This document shows positions 9,063 through 17,138 of a DNA stretch of 64,000 nt, one piece after another (within the stretch, counting starts at the first letter, position 1; each line of letters opens with the position of its first letter). Position numbers and translations under genes: made by a program. The notes below the pieces were generated by a model that saw nothing but the letters and a program-made list of their open reading frames with translations, was not told the origin of the DNA and ran no database searches. This stretch comes from Donghicola tyrosinivorans (GTDB taxonomy: Bacteria > Pseudomonadota > Alphaproteobacteria > Rhodobacterales > Rhodobacteraceae): the NCBI RefSeq assembly GCF_003003355.1, contig NZ_PVTQ01000011.1, positions 62,001-126,000 on the forward strand. The letters run 5' to 3'.

Positions 9063-9761
9063 TTAGTGCGCCGCCGACAGGCCGATGGTCAGGGTCTCGG
9101 CCGCCTTGTGGTAGGCATTGTCGCCGCCTGCTTCCAGGATCAGGGCCGCGCGACGTGCGATGCTGTCTGCGACAGGTGCGCCCGACAGGGTCTCGATGCC
9201 GCCAGCAACTTCGGTCAGCTCATCATGAATAGCTTGCGCGTCGCCTTCGCCACCTTTGGCCATGGCAACCAGCTGGTCACGCAGAGCGGTCAGTTCGCCG
9301 GTCAGTTCTTCGATCTGGTCTGTATCGGGACGGGTTTCTATGTAAGTACGGATCGCCCAAGCGGCTTCCTGACCCAGCAGCTCGCCAAAGGCGGGCATCT
9401 TGGTAGTGCCGTTCTGGGTGTAGCCAAAGCGGAAACGCTCGATGAACCATTCATCACCGAATTCTTCAGCTTCAAGGAAGCGCAGGTCAGGGGCAAGACC
9501 ACCCGAGACCACGCCAAGACCGTGGCAGCGTGCGCAGTTCTGGTTGTAGCCAGAATCGCCGATCGCAACGGCTTTGGCCCAAACTTCTTGACCGGCAGCT
9601 TCTGCACGGTAGGGGTTTTCGGTCAGCCATTCTTCGCCAACAGCGGGCAGACCGGCGGTATCTACAGCCTGAGGCGCGACATCACCGTGCGCAAGCGCAA
9701 GAGTGGCGGTCAAGGCAAGGGTAACCCCGGCAAGGGTCAGCGACGAGGGTTTCGTGAGCAT
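9063..9761 (-). CDS. pedF: Cytochrome c-550 PedF-like
   Basis: Periplasmic class I cytochrome c, 232 residues from ATG at 9761, chosen because CCAGGAGGAGATCCCA precedes it and a signal peptide starts there (an upstream in-frame ATG at 9806 lacks one). The mature N-terminus AHGDVAPQAVDTAGLP and NCARCHGL with one CxxCH heme site match PedF, the electron acceptor of PQQ ethanol dehydrogenases. MPAFGELL supplies the likely Met ligand. A C-terminal extension after about residue 155 looks helical. First gene of the minus-strand unit; divergent from the plus-strand ABC operon across 196 bases. Confidence 0.88.
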   Translation of the reverse strand: MLTKPSSLTLAGVTLALTATLALAHGDVAPQAVDTAGLPAVGEEWLTENPYRAEAAGQEVWAKAVAIGDSGYNQNCARCHGLGVVSGGLAPDLRFLEAEEFGDEWFIERFRFGYTQNGTTKMPAFGELLGQEAAWAIRTYIETRPDTDQIEELTGELTALRDQLVAMAKGGEGDAQAIHDELTEVAGGIETLSGAPVADSIARRAALILEAGGDNAYHKAAETLTIGLSAAH

Positions 9762-9957
9762 TGGGATCTCCTCCTGGTGCCGAATGCGTTTTTTTGCTTT
9801 TTGCATTTTTGTTTTTTCTTGTTCTAAATCGCCGCCCCCAGCGCGGCTATGCGACCTTGGTTGGGGATCGCCCCGTTCAAAGGGTCATAGGGCAGGACAT
9901 TGGTCGTATTTCACCCGCACCTGCGTATTCGTAGCGTGCAGGCAGGGAGGAATTTTC

Positions 9958-11130
9958 ATGCGCTTCACACCCCACGCTGCCGCTGTGGTTGCAGGGCTTT
10001 GCCCGCTTTCAGCCTATGCAGATGGGCTGGAGATCAACGTCCAGTTTTTACGACAGCAGACCGAGGCGATTGCCACGCTTTCGAATCTGGACCCGCGTCC
10101 CGAAGATCTGGCGATCCGCGGGGCCGAACTGGCGACGGTGGACAATGCGACCACCGGAAAATTCCTCAAACACACCTACAGCCTGACCCTGCATTACGTC
10201 CCCGTCGGCGGCGATGTTCTGGCCGAAGCAAAGGCCGCGCTGGCGCTTTCGGACCTGCTGGTCACGGATGTGGATGCGGCAACGCTGCTGCAAATCGCCG
10301 ATCTGCCCGAAGCCGCAGGTGCCCTGATCCTGAACGCCACCGCCGAGGACACCGCCTTGCGTGACGCAGACTGCCGCGCGAACGTCCTGCACACCGCGCC
10401 ATCTATGGCGATGCGGACCGATGCCTTGATGCAGTTCTTCCTCTTCAAGCGCTGGCCGCGCCTTGCCATGATCGAAGGCACCTACCCTGAGGATAAGGCA
10501 TTTGCCGCCGCCCTAAACCGCTCGGCCGAGAAGTTCGGGCTGGAGATCGGCGCAACCAAGACATGGGCTTTTGACGCCGACATGCGCCGCAACGCCGCCG
10601 CCGAGGTTCCCCTGTTCACCCAAGACCTGCGCGATCACGACGTGCTTCTGGTCGCCGATGAGGCCGATGATTTCGGGCGTTACCTGCCCTATAACACATG
10701 GCTGCCCCGCCCTGTTGCGGGCACCGAAGGGATCACCCCTCAGGTCTGGGCACCGGTGGTGGAACAATGGGGCGCAGCGCAACTGCATTCGCGGTTTGAG
10801 GATCTGGCCCACCGCAACATGGCCCCCGAAGACTATGGCGCGTGGGCCGCTCTCCGCAGCATTGGCGAGGCTGTGACCCGCACCGGCAAAACCGACGCCG
10901 CCAGCCTACGCACCTATATGCTGTCAGAGGATTTCGAACTGGGAGGCTTCAAGGGCTCGCCCCAGACCTTCCGCGACTGGAACGGCCAGATGCGCCAGCC
11001 GATCCCACTGGTCACCACCCGCGCGGTGGTGATGCAGGCCCCTCTTCCCGGTTTTCTGCACCAGACCAACGAACTCGACACTCTGGGCGTCGATGCGCCC
11101 GAAAGCACCTGCACTGCCTTCAAGGAATGA
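9958..11130 (+). CDS. ABC substrate-binding protein of PQQ alcohol dehydrogenase system
   Basis: 390-residue secreted binding protein of the branched-chain-amino-acid receptor-like group that accompanies PQQ alcohol dehydrogenases. Start ATG at 9958 follows GGCAGGGAGGAATTTTC and opens a signal peptide ending at AYA-DG. A longer in-frame extension upstream has no ribosome site and was not used. The terminal CTAF contains a Cys. It begins the plus-strand operon binding protein, propeller, unknown, ATPase, permease. Ligand unknown; proposed to serve alcohol or product handling, or dehydrogenase maturation. Confidence 0.82.
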   Translation: MRFTPHAAAVVAGLCPLSAYADGLEINVQFLRQQTEAIATLSNLDPRPEDLAIRGAELATVDNATTGKFLKHTYSLTLHYVPVGGDVLAEAKAALALSDLLVTDVDAATLLQIADLPEAAGALILNATAEDTALRDADCRANVLHTAPSMAMRTDALMQFFLFKRWPRLAMIEGTYPEDKAFAAALNRSAEKFGLEIGATKTWAFDADMRRNAAAEVPLFTQDLRDHDVLLVADEADDFGRYLPYNTWLPRPVAGTEGITPQVWAPVVEQWGAAQLHSRFEDLAHRNMAPEDYGAWAALRSIGEAVTRTGKTDAASLRTYMLSEDFELGGFKGSPQTFRDWNGQMRQPIPLVTTRAVVMQAPLPGFLHQTNELDTLGVDAPESTCTAFKE

Positions 11131-11132
11131 TC

Positions 11133-12098
11133 ATGCGTGTATCCACTCTTGCCCTGCTTGCCGCGATCACCGCGCAGCCTGTTCTGGCCGACGAAATCTG
11201 GGTGACCAACGAAAAGGACGACACCGTCAGCGTGATCGACATCGACACGATGGAGGTTACCCACACCTATGAAACCGGCGAGCGGCCCCGCGGCATCACC
11301 TTCAGCCACGACTACAAATACGTGTACATCTGTGCCTCGGACAGCGATGCGGTTCAGGTGATGGACCCCGCAACGGGCAAAATCCTGCACGATCTGCCCT
11401 CGGGCGAAGATCCCGAACAATTTGTGCTGCACCCCGACAACAAGCACCTCTACATCGCCAATGAGGACGACGCGATCACCACTGTGGTAGATGTGGAAAG
11501 TCGCACTGTGGTTGCCCAGATCGACGTGGGGATCGAGCCCGAAGGCATGGCGGTCTCGCCCGATGGTAAAATCGCCATCACCACCTCCGAGACCACCAAC
11601 ATGGCCCATTGGATCAACACGGAGACCCAAGAGTTGTTCGCCAACACGCTGGTCGATTCCCGCCCCCGCCACGCGGAATTCGTCAAGGATGGCGCAGAAA
11701 TGTGGGTCAGTTCAGAGATCGGCGGCAGCATTTCGGTCTTTGACACGGCAACCCAGACCGAAAAGGCGAAAATCCGGTTTGAACTGCCCAACATCCACCC
11801 CGACCGCATCCAGCCTGTGGGCTTTGAACTGGGCGAAGGGGACAAGTTTGCCTATGTGGCGCTGGGTCCGTCGAACCACATCGCCGTGTTGAACGCCGAG
11901 ACCTATGAGGTCGAGGATTACATCCTTGTGGGCCGCCGCGTCTGGCACATGGCCTTTAACGCGGACAAATCGCGCCTTTTCACCACCAACGGTATTTCCG
12001 GCGACGTGACCGTCGTCGATGTGGCCAAGCGCAAAGCGCTGAAGACCATCAAGGTTGGCCGCTTTCCTTGGGGCGCCGCCTTCCGCCCCACCAACTGA
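11133..12098 (+). CDS. PQQ-catabolism-associated beta-propeller (YVTN repeat) protein
   Basis: 321-residue periplasmic protein. After a signal peptide (MRVSTLALLAAITAQPVLA) come repeated propeller blades of about 42 residues with YVTN-like strands, for example IWVTNEKDDTVSVIDIDTM, VYICASDSDAVQVMD and LYIANEDDAITTVVD. ATG at 11133 is preferred because AAGGA lies 6 bases upstream; ATG at 11127, which overlaps the previous stop, would have no spacing. The family is a constant partner of PQQ alcohol dehydrogenase ABC genes; its exact role is not established. Confidence 0.88.
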   Translation: MRVSTLALLAAITAQPVLADEIWVTNEKDDTVSVIDIDTMEVTHTYETGERPRGITFSHDYKYVYICASDSDAVQVMDPATGKILHDLPSGEDPEQFVLHPDNKHLYIANEDDAITTVVDVESRTVVAQIDVGIEPEGMAVSPDGKIAITTSETTNMAHWINTETQELFANTLVDSRPRHAEFVKDGAEMWVSSEIGGSISVFDTATQTEKAKIRFELPNIHPDRIQPVGFELGEGDKFAYVALGPSNHIAVLNAETYEVEDYILVGRRVWHMAFNADKSRLFTTNGISGDVTVVDVAKRKALKTIKVGRFPWGAAFRPTN

Positions 12099-12123
12099 CT
12101 TGTCCTAACGAACGAGGAAACCG

Positions 12124-12579
12124 ATGAAGAAATTTATCGCGATGGCGGCTCTTGCCGCCACCCTGCCCCTTGCTGCTCTTGCGGATGACGACGGCGACGA
12201 CGATGCACCCCAGTTCGGTCTGGCAGGACTTTTGTCCGCCAAGAACAAACATGATCTGGAACCTATCCAGCTGAGCGCCGGCATGCCTTTGACACAGGCC
12301 CCTTGGGTGCTGAAATCGGGCAGCTACTATGAGTTCGAAATTCAGGGCGACGGCAGTCAGGAACTGGGTCTGGTCGGTCCCGAGTTCTTCCGCGCCATCT
12401 GGATCGACGAGATCGTCGTCGAAGGCCTTGAGATCCGCCCCTTGGGTCTTGATTCCATTGAGTTTGACGAAGCGGGTGAAATGGAAATAGGCTTCATAGC
12501 AATCAAGCCCGGTTCCTATTACCTCAAAATTCCGGGCTCCACCGGGGACTCCCAGAGACTGGAGATTACGATCGAATGA
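12124..12579 (+). CDS. Secreted protein of unknown function in PQQ operon
   Basis: 151 residues. A signal peptide MKKFIAMAALAATLPLAALA is followed by a very acidic start (DDDGDDDA). The remainder is beta-rich and has no Cys or His cluster after the acidic patch. It could be a cupredoxin-like fold without obvious copper ligands, but this is a guess. The ribosome site ACGAGGAAACC precedes ATG at 12124. It lies between the propeller and the ATPase, whose ATG overlaps its stop by 4 bases. I do not recognise the family. Confidence 0.75.
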   Translation: MKKFIAMAALAATLPLAALADDDGDDDAPQFGLAGLLSAKNKHDLEPIQLSAGMPLTQAPWVLKSGSYYEFEIQGDGSQELGLVGPEFFRAIWIDEIVVEGLEIRPLGLDSIEFDEAGEMEIGFIAIKPGSYYLKIPGSTGDSQRLEITIE

Positions 12580-13298
12580 CCAGCGGCCTCAGCGTCGAAA
12601 ATCTGGCCTACCGTTATGGGGCGAAAGAGGCGCTGAAAGGTGTCTCGTTCCAGCTTGAGGCAGGCGAATTCGGCGCGCTTTTGGGGCCTAACGGCGCGGG
12701 CAAGTCGACCCTGTTCAGCTTGCTCACGCGTCTTTTCACCGCGCCGCAAGGGCGGATATCGATCGCGGGCCATGACATGGGCCGCACACCCCGCGCCGCT
12801 TTGGCGCGGATGGGGGTAGTATTCCAAAGCTCGACTTTGGACATGGACCTGAGCGTCAAACAGAACCTGTCCTATTTCGCGGCCCTTCACGGCATCGCAG
12901 GGCGCGAGGCCGCCCGCAGATCCGATGGCGCGCTGGAACGGATGAACATGGCCGAGCGCGCCCATGAGCGGGTGCGCGACCTGAACGGAGGCCACCGACG
13001 CCGCACGGAAATAGCCCGCGCTTTGCTGCATGATCCGGCGGTGCTGCTGCTGGATGAGCCGACCGTCGGCCTGGATGCCGCCGCCCGCCAATCAATCACC
13101 AGCCATGTCCACCAGTTGTGCGCCGATCAGGGGCTGACCGTCCTTTGGGCGACCCACCTGACGGATGAGGTCTACGACAGTGACCATCTGGTCCTGCTGC
13201 ATCAGGGGCAAATCCTGCAAGATGGAAATGTCGGGGAATTACGCAGCGAATCAACCCTTTCCGACCACTTCCTCAACCTGACCGGAGCCCGCGCATGA
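12576..13298 (+). CDS. ABC transporter ATP-binding protein of PQQ alcohol dehydrogenase system
   Basis: 240-residue ATPase. Walker A is GPNGAGKST (near residues 38-46) and Walker B VLLLDEPTVGLD near residue 155. The signature reads LNGGHRRRTE instead of LSGGQ, a variant typical of the ATPase found with PQQ alcohol dehydrogenases. ATG overlaps the upstream stop, and its own stop overlaps the permease ATG. With the next gene it forms an ABC-2 type pair; direction of transport is unknown. Confidence 0.9.
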   Translation: MTSGLSVENLAYRYGAKEALKGVSFQLEAGEFGALLGPNGAGKSTLFSLLTRLFTAPQGRISIAGHDMGRTPRAALARMGVVFQSSTLDMDLSVKQNLSYFAALHGIAGREAARRSDGALERMNMAERAHERVRDLNGGHRRRTEIARALLHDPAVLLLDEPTVGLDAAARQSITSHVHQLCADQGLTVLWATHLTDEVYDSDHLVLLHQGQILQDGNVGELRSESTLSDHFLNLTGARA

Positions 13299-14089
13299 AC
13301 GCCTATCTCATCGCGCTGAGCGCCATCGTCAAACGCGAGGCGCTGCGCTTCCTGCACCAGCGCGAACGGTTTATCGCCGCCCTCGTGCGGCCTCTGGTGT
13401 GGCTTTTGGTCTTTGCCGCAGGGTTTCGCGCCGCGCTGGGTCTGTCGATCATTCCGCCCTATCAGACCTACATCACCTATGAGACCTACATCATCCCCGG
13501 CCTCTGCGGGATGATCCTGCTGTTCAACGGGATGCAAAGCAGCCTGTCGCTGGTCTATGACCGTGAGATGGGATCTATGCGGCTGTTGCTAACGGCTCCT
13601 TTGCCCCGTGGCTGGCTGCTGTTTGCGAAACTTTGCGGGTCCACGGCGATCTCGATCCTTCAGGTCTACACGTTCCTAGCGGTGGCATGGGCCTTTGACA
13701 TCATGCCCGACAGCCCTTGGGGCTATCTGGCCGTCCTGCCTGCCCTGCTGATCAGCGGTCTGATGCTGGGGGCGCTGGGGCTGGCCCTGTCCAGCCTGAT
13801 CCGCCAGCTTGAGAATTTCGCGGGCGTCATGAACTTTGTGATCTTTCCGATGTTCTTCCTGTCCTCGGCCCTCTACCCGCTTTGGAAGATGGCCGAAAGC
13901 TCGCCGCTATTGCGGGACATCTGCGCCCTGAACCCCTTCACCCACGGGGTCGAGCTGATCCGCTTTGCCCTCTACCTCAAGTTTGAACCCATCGCCCTGA
14001 TCTGGGTATTGGCATCGACCGCGGTGTTTATGGGGCTGGCGATCTGGGGCTATGATCCGGCCCGCGGCCTGACCCGCCGCAAGGGTTGA
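13295..14089 (+). CDS. ABC-2 type permease of PQQ alcohol dehydrogenase system (PedC-like)
   Basis: 264-residue membrane protein with about six hydrophobic helices and ABC-2 features: a MQSSLSLVYDREMGSMRLLL loop, and FPMFFLSSALYPLW preceding the last helices. It overlaps the ATPase gene by 4 bases and is last in the tightly coupled run. Resembles the PedC alcohol ABC permease group; ABC-2 permeases often export. Substrate not shown. Confidence 0.88.
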   Translation: MNAYLIALSAIVKREALRFLHQRERFIAALVRPLVWLLVFAAGFRAALGLSIIPPYQTYITYETYIIPGLCGMILLFNGMQSSLSLVYDREMGSMRLLLTAPLPRGWLLFAKLCGSTAISILQVYTFLAVAWAFDIMPDSPWGYLAVLPALLISGLMLGALGLALSSLIRQLENFAGVMNFVIFPMFFLSSALYPLWKMAESSPLLRDICALNPFTHGVELIRFALYLKFEPIALIWVLASTAVFMGLAIWGYDPARGLTRRKG

Positions 14090-14156
14090 TCTACGACCCT
14101 AAGGGGGCAGAAAACCCTATGATAATATGCTAGTTTCCCCAAAAGGGAGGAATTTG

Positions 14157-14702
14157 ATGCGCATATTATCCGTGATCTTTGCAATGACGCTGGCAGGTGG
14201 CGCATACGCTGCTGAAATGGGTCCTGGGGCCGAAGACAATCTGAACCCCGATGAGCTGACATGGCAGCGCAACGTTCAACTGGCCGAGGATGGCAAGGTT
14301 GACATGATGGTCTGCGCCTCGGGCTATCTGATGACCAAATCCGGTGATCACGCCAACGCCCGCAAGATTTTTGAGGCTTGCGCAGAGGCCGGTTACACCG
14401 CTGCGATGACGTGGATGTCCTATATGGAGAACAACGGCTTTGGCGGCGAATATAACCCAGACGCCGCCGCCCAGTGGGACAAGCGCGCCGCAGAACTGGG
14501 CGATCCGGTGGGCAAGTTCAATCACGGGATCAACCTGATGCGCGGCCACGGCATTGCCGCCGATCCGGAAATGGGCCGCAAATATGTGGATCAAGCTGCC
14601 AAGGAAGGGCTGAAGATCGCCCGCCGCCTGCAAGGCGCAGGCTATGATCTGGACGAAGTTACCCCTGACGCAGACAACTGGCGCTACGCCCCGCTGTTCT
14701 AA
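14157..14702 (+). CDS. Sel1-repeat-like periplasmic protein
   Basis: 181 residues from ATG at 14157, after GGGAGGAATTTG. An ATG at 14127 lies ahead of that site and was not used. Signal peptide MRILSVIFAMTLAGGAYA. Tetratricopeptide-like Sel1 repeats are visible: ARKIFEACAEAGYTAAM, AAQWDKRAAELGDPVG and GRKYVDQAAKEGLKIA. Such repeats mediate protein contacts. It follows the ABC permease after 67 bases and may have its own promoter; a TACGACCCTAAG motif lies at 14092. Function in alcohol oxidation unknown. Confidence 0.75.
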   Translation: MRILSVIFAMTLAGGAYAAEMGPGAEDNLNPDELTWQRNVQLAEDGKVDMMVCASGYLMTKSGDHANARKIFEACAEAGYTAAMTWMSYMENNGFGGEYNPDAAAQWDKRAAELGDPVGKFNHGINLMRGHGIAADPEMGRKYVDQAAKEGLKIARRLQGAGYDLDEVTPDADNWRYAPLF

Positions 14703-14718
14703 GGATTTGGCCTGCGGT

Positions 14719-15372
14719 TCAGACTTGGGTCAGGACGGCAGGCGCCCCTTCCAGCCGCAAAGTACGGGTGGCCAGACGCTGCGCCTCTTCCTGCGAATGT
14801 GTGACGATCAGGGTCGCCATCGTCCGGCGCTGGCGGCGCAGGTTTTCGAACAAGGTCATCATCTCGTTCGCCATTGCCGGATCAAGCGAGACAAAGGGTT
14901 CGTCCATCAGCAAAAGCGGCGGCGTTCCCGCGAACGCGCGCGCCAGCGCCAGTCGGCGCTGCTGCCCCAAGGACAACTGCCCCGGCATATCGGCCCCCCG
15001 GCCTTCTAACCCGACCTCGGCCAGCAGGGCAGTTGCGTCCCGCAAGGCGATGCCGGTGGTCAGCATCAGGTTCTGCGCCAAATTGCGCCATGGCAGCAAA
15101 GTGGGTTCCTGGAACACCATTCCGATCCTGTCGGGACAGGTCAGCGTGCCGTCATAGTCGCTGTGCAGACCGGCGATCACCCGCAAAAGCGAAGTCTTGC
15201 CGATCCCCGATGGCCCCGTCAGGGCCACCGTTTCACCTTCATGCAAGGTCAATTGGCTGGCGCCAAGAATCGCCCTCCCCGAACGGCGCAGACCGTGCAG
15301 GTCCAGACGCATCACCACAGGGTGCGATGCGCCTCGGGGATCAGGATTTGAGGCCACCAGCCGGATCGACAC
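14719..15372 (-). CDS. ABC transporter ATP-binding protein (SsuB/TauB-like)
   Basis: 217-residue ATPase of the nitrate/sulfonate/taurine importer group. Walker A GPSGIGKTS, Q-loop GMVFQEPTLLPWRN, signature LSLGQQRRLALARA and Walker B LLLMDEPFVSLDP are all present. It starts 10 bases after the binding-protein gene, so the two form a unit. No permease is adjacent; the permease at 1-531 on the same strand is a candidate partner. Converges with the Sel1-like gene 16 bases away. Confidence 0.88.
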   Translation of the reverse strand: MSIRLVASNPDPRGASHPVVMRLDLHGLRRSGRAILGASQLTLHEGETVALTGPSGIGKTSLLRVIAGLHSDYDGTLTCPDRIGMVFQEPTLLPWRNLAQNLMLTTGIALRDATALLAEVGLEGRGADMPGQLSLGQQRRLALARAFAGTPPLLLMDEPFVSLDPAMANEMMTLFENLRRQRRTMATLIVTHSQEEAQRLATRTLRLEGAPAVLTQV

Positions 15373-15381
15373 AGGGCCGCC

Positions 15382-16356
15382 TCAGCTACCAGGCTGGACG
15401 AAGACCCCTTCGGGCAGGGTGTCGGCCTTACCGGTCAACTCTGCGCCGCCAAGACGGGCCATCAGCGCCAGCATCTTGCCAGCTGCCTCTTCATCAACAG
15501 GCGCGTCCGAGGGAATGCCAGCGCGGTAACCCGCAATCAGCGCCTCGAACTGGGCGTCGTTGTTGACATTCATCCGGTCTTTCAGGCGATCCCAAGCGGC
15601 CTGATCATCCGCCAAAAGATGTTTTGCATCGCGCGAGGCTTGGGCGAAACCGTTCACCAGTTCGGGATGCTCTTGCAGCATTTCGCCTTTAAAAACATAC
15701 CCCAGCAGCGGCGTTTCAGGGTCCAGCCCCAGCGCCTGCGCCGCATCCGCGACCGAGATCACCGAGCGCATGCCCGCCGCTTCCATCTTGGCCATGAAGT
15801 GCCAGAAATTGATCGCGCCGTCCGTTTCGCCCTGTAGGGCAGTCTTGAAGATCAGCGGCGGTGCGCCGAAGACCTGCTCGGTCTCGGTGGCCAGATCCAT
15901 GCCGTATTCCTGTTCCGCATAGGCACGCAGGATCAGCCAGCTTTTGTCCAGCGGACCGCCTGCGATCCCGACCTTTTTGCCTTTCAGATCGGCCAGCGTC
16001 TGCACAGGGCTGTCACCCTTGACCAGAAGGCCGCCCACGGCCTTGGAATAGGGTACGAACACATAGTCATGCCCGTCCGCCCGCTGCCGCGCGACCCAAA
16101 GCCAGTCGGAGACGATCACATCCGCTTCGCCGCCCTGAAAGGCCACCTGCGCGGCAGGACCGCCCGCTACACCTTGCACGTCCAGCGTAAACCCGTTCGC
16201 GGTGTCGAACCCGTTGTGCTTGATTGTATCCAGTTCCCAGTTGACCGTGCCGATCTCAAGAACCGCCGCTTTCAGCACCGGCATCTCTGCCCACGCGCTG
16301 TTTGCGATCAGAACCAGCGCAGTCGCTGCTGCGCCAATGGCTTTTGTGAATGCCAT
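15382..16356 (-). CDS. ABC substrate-binding protein, NrtA/SsuA/TauA-like
   Basis: 324-residue secreted binding protein. A signal peptide ends at AWAEM. The family pattern is seen in GVAGGPAAQVAFQGGEADVIVSDW and DLKGKKVGIAGGPLDKSW. Start ATG at 16356 follows AGGGAGGGGTTATT. It heads a two-gene minus unit with the ATPase and is divergent from the cytochrome at 16517. An 18-base element 53 bases upstream is shared with the cox operon. Ligand unknown; proximity to a lanthanide-type quinoprotein makes a cofactor, metal chelate or alcohol-derived ligand possible (inference). Confidence 0.85.
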   Translation of the reverse strand: MAFTKAIGAAATALVLIANSAWAEMPVLKAAVLEIGTVNWELDTIKHNGFDTANGFTLDVQGVAGGPAAQVAFQGGEADVIVSDWLWVARQRADGHDYVFVPYSKAVGGLLVKGDSPVQTLADLKGKKVGIAGGPLDKSWLILRAYAEQEYGMDLATETEQVFGAPPLIFKTALQGETDGAINFWHFMAKMEAAGMRSVISVADAAQALGLDPETPLLGYVFKGEMLQEHPELVNGFAQASRDAKHLLADDQAAWDRLKDRMNVNNDAQFEALIAGYRAGIPSDAPVDEEAAGKMLALMARLGGAELTGKADTLPEGVFVQPGS

Positions 16357-16408
16357 AATAACCCCTCCCTAAACTTGCGGGCAGCTTACCAGCGCAAAGA
16401 AAATGACC

Positions 16409-16426
16409 CATATAGGACTAAAGGAT
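16409..16426 (-). promoter_or_regulatory. 18-base promoter element shared with 8118-8135
   Basis: Reads ATCCTTTAGTCCTATATG on the minus strand. It matches the coxG upstream block in 15 of 18 positions at the identical distance (53 bases) from the start codon. Confidence 0.5.
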
Positions 16427-16447
16427 AGGTATCACAGCCCCTCTGTG

Positions 16448-16461
16448 TTGACCTGCGTCAA
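16448..16461. promoter_or_regulatory. FNR/Dnr-type box TTGAC-N4-GTCAA
   Basis: TTGACCTGCGTCAA is a perfect inverted repeat of the Crp/FNR-family form. It is centred about 62 bases before the cytochrome ATG at 16517 and lies in the divergent gap with the binding-protein gene. It could link cytochrome expression to oxygen or nitric oxide. One site only, so chance is possible. Confidence 0.4.
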
Positions 16462-16516
16462 AACGGGTCTCTTTTTACACGCCTACCCTTGGCGCGTGTG
16501 ACCAAGGAGGTTTCCC

Positions 16517-16933
16517 ATGCACTATCTTAAAACTCTTGCCATTGCCGTCGCAACCGTCAGCGCCCTGCCCGCCGTTGCCGCCGAAAGCACCTTTGAAGCC
16601 GTGAAAATCAGCGCAGGTGAAACCCTGTTCGAGACCGAATGCCGCCGCTGCCACTCCCCCGACGCGGACAAAGAATCATACGGCCCGCCGCTGGAGAATA
16701 TCGTTGGCCGCGCCGCTGGCATGTCACCGGACTACGACTATTCGACAGCCCTTGAGGCATCGGGCATCGTCTGGACCCCTGCCGCCCTGCGCGCATGGAT
16801 GGAAGACAACGACGGCTTTATGCCCGGCACCAAAATGCGCCACGTGGGCATCGAAGACCGCACGGTTCAGGACTTTATCCTAGCCTATCTGGCTTCGATC
16901 ACCACGGTCGATAACAGCGCCGTATCGAAGTAA
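16517..16933 (+). CDS. Periplasmic cytochrome c (class I, c2/c550-like)
   Basis: 138-residue secreted cytochrome. Signal peptide to AVAAES, heme motif CRRCH at Cys42/Cys45/His46, and a downstream MPGTKM region supplying the Met ligand. AAGGAGG precedes ATG at 16517. It lies directly upstream of the PQQ dehydrogenase gene on the same strand, so it is a likely electron acceptor, alongside PedF, delivering electrons to the oxidase. A 6-base-pair hairpin follows the stop. Confidence 0.88.
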   Translation: MHYLKTLAIAVATVSALPAVAAESTFEAVKISAGETLFETECRRCHSPDADKESYGPPLENIVGRAAGMSPDYDYSTALEASGIVWTPAALRAWMEDNDGFMPGTKMRHVGIEDRTVQDFILAYLASITTVDNSAVSK

Positions 16934-17024
16934 AACACCCCCTTCGGACGGGGTGCCGAAAAGTTGATTTGCAGGTGCGGCGACTCAACGCATCCCGTCC
17001 GAAAGTTACTGTCAAGGCGACTGG

Positions 17025-17040
17025 GGTCGTACGACCTAAG
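17025..17040. promoter_or_regulatory. Palindromic operator candidate upstream of PQQ dehydrogenase
   Basis: GGTCGTACGACC (17025-17036) is a perfect 12-base palindrome, continuing into TAAG. TACGACC-TAAG recurs at 14092-14103 with one extra C, upstream of the Sel1-like gene. It is about 100 bases before the dehydrogenase ATG. A LuxR-type regulator is encoded downstream and is the natural candidate binder. Confidence 0.4.
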
Positions 17041-17138
17041 CCGTGTACCCGACGATGACCTGTTCCGTATACTAGCGATGTCAGAAGGCCGAACACCCCA
17101 TGCAAACGGCTTTCCGTACATCGTCTAGGGAGGACAGA

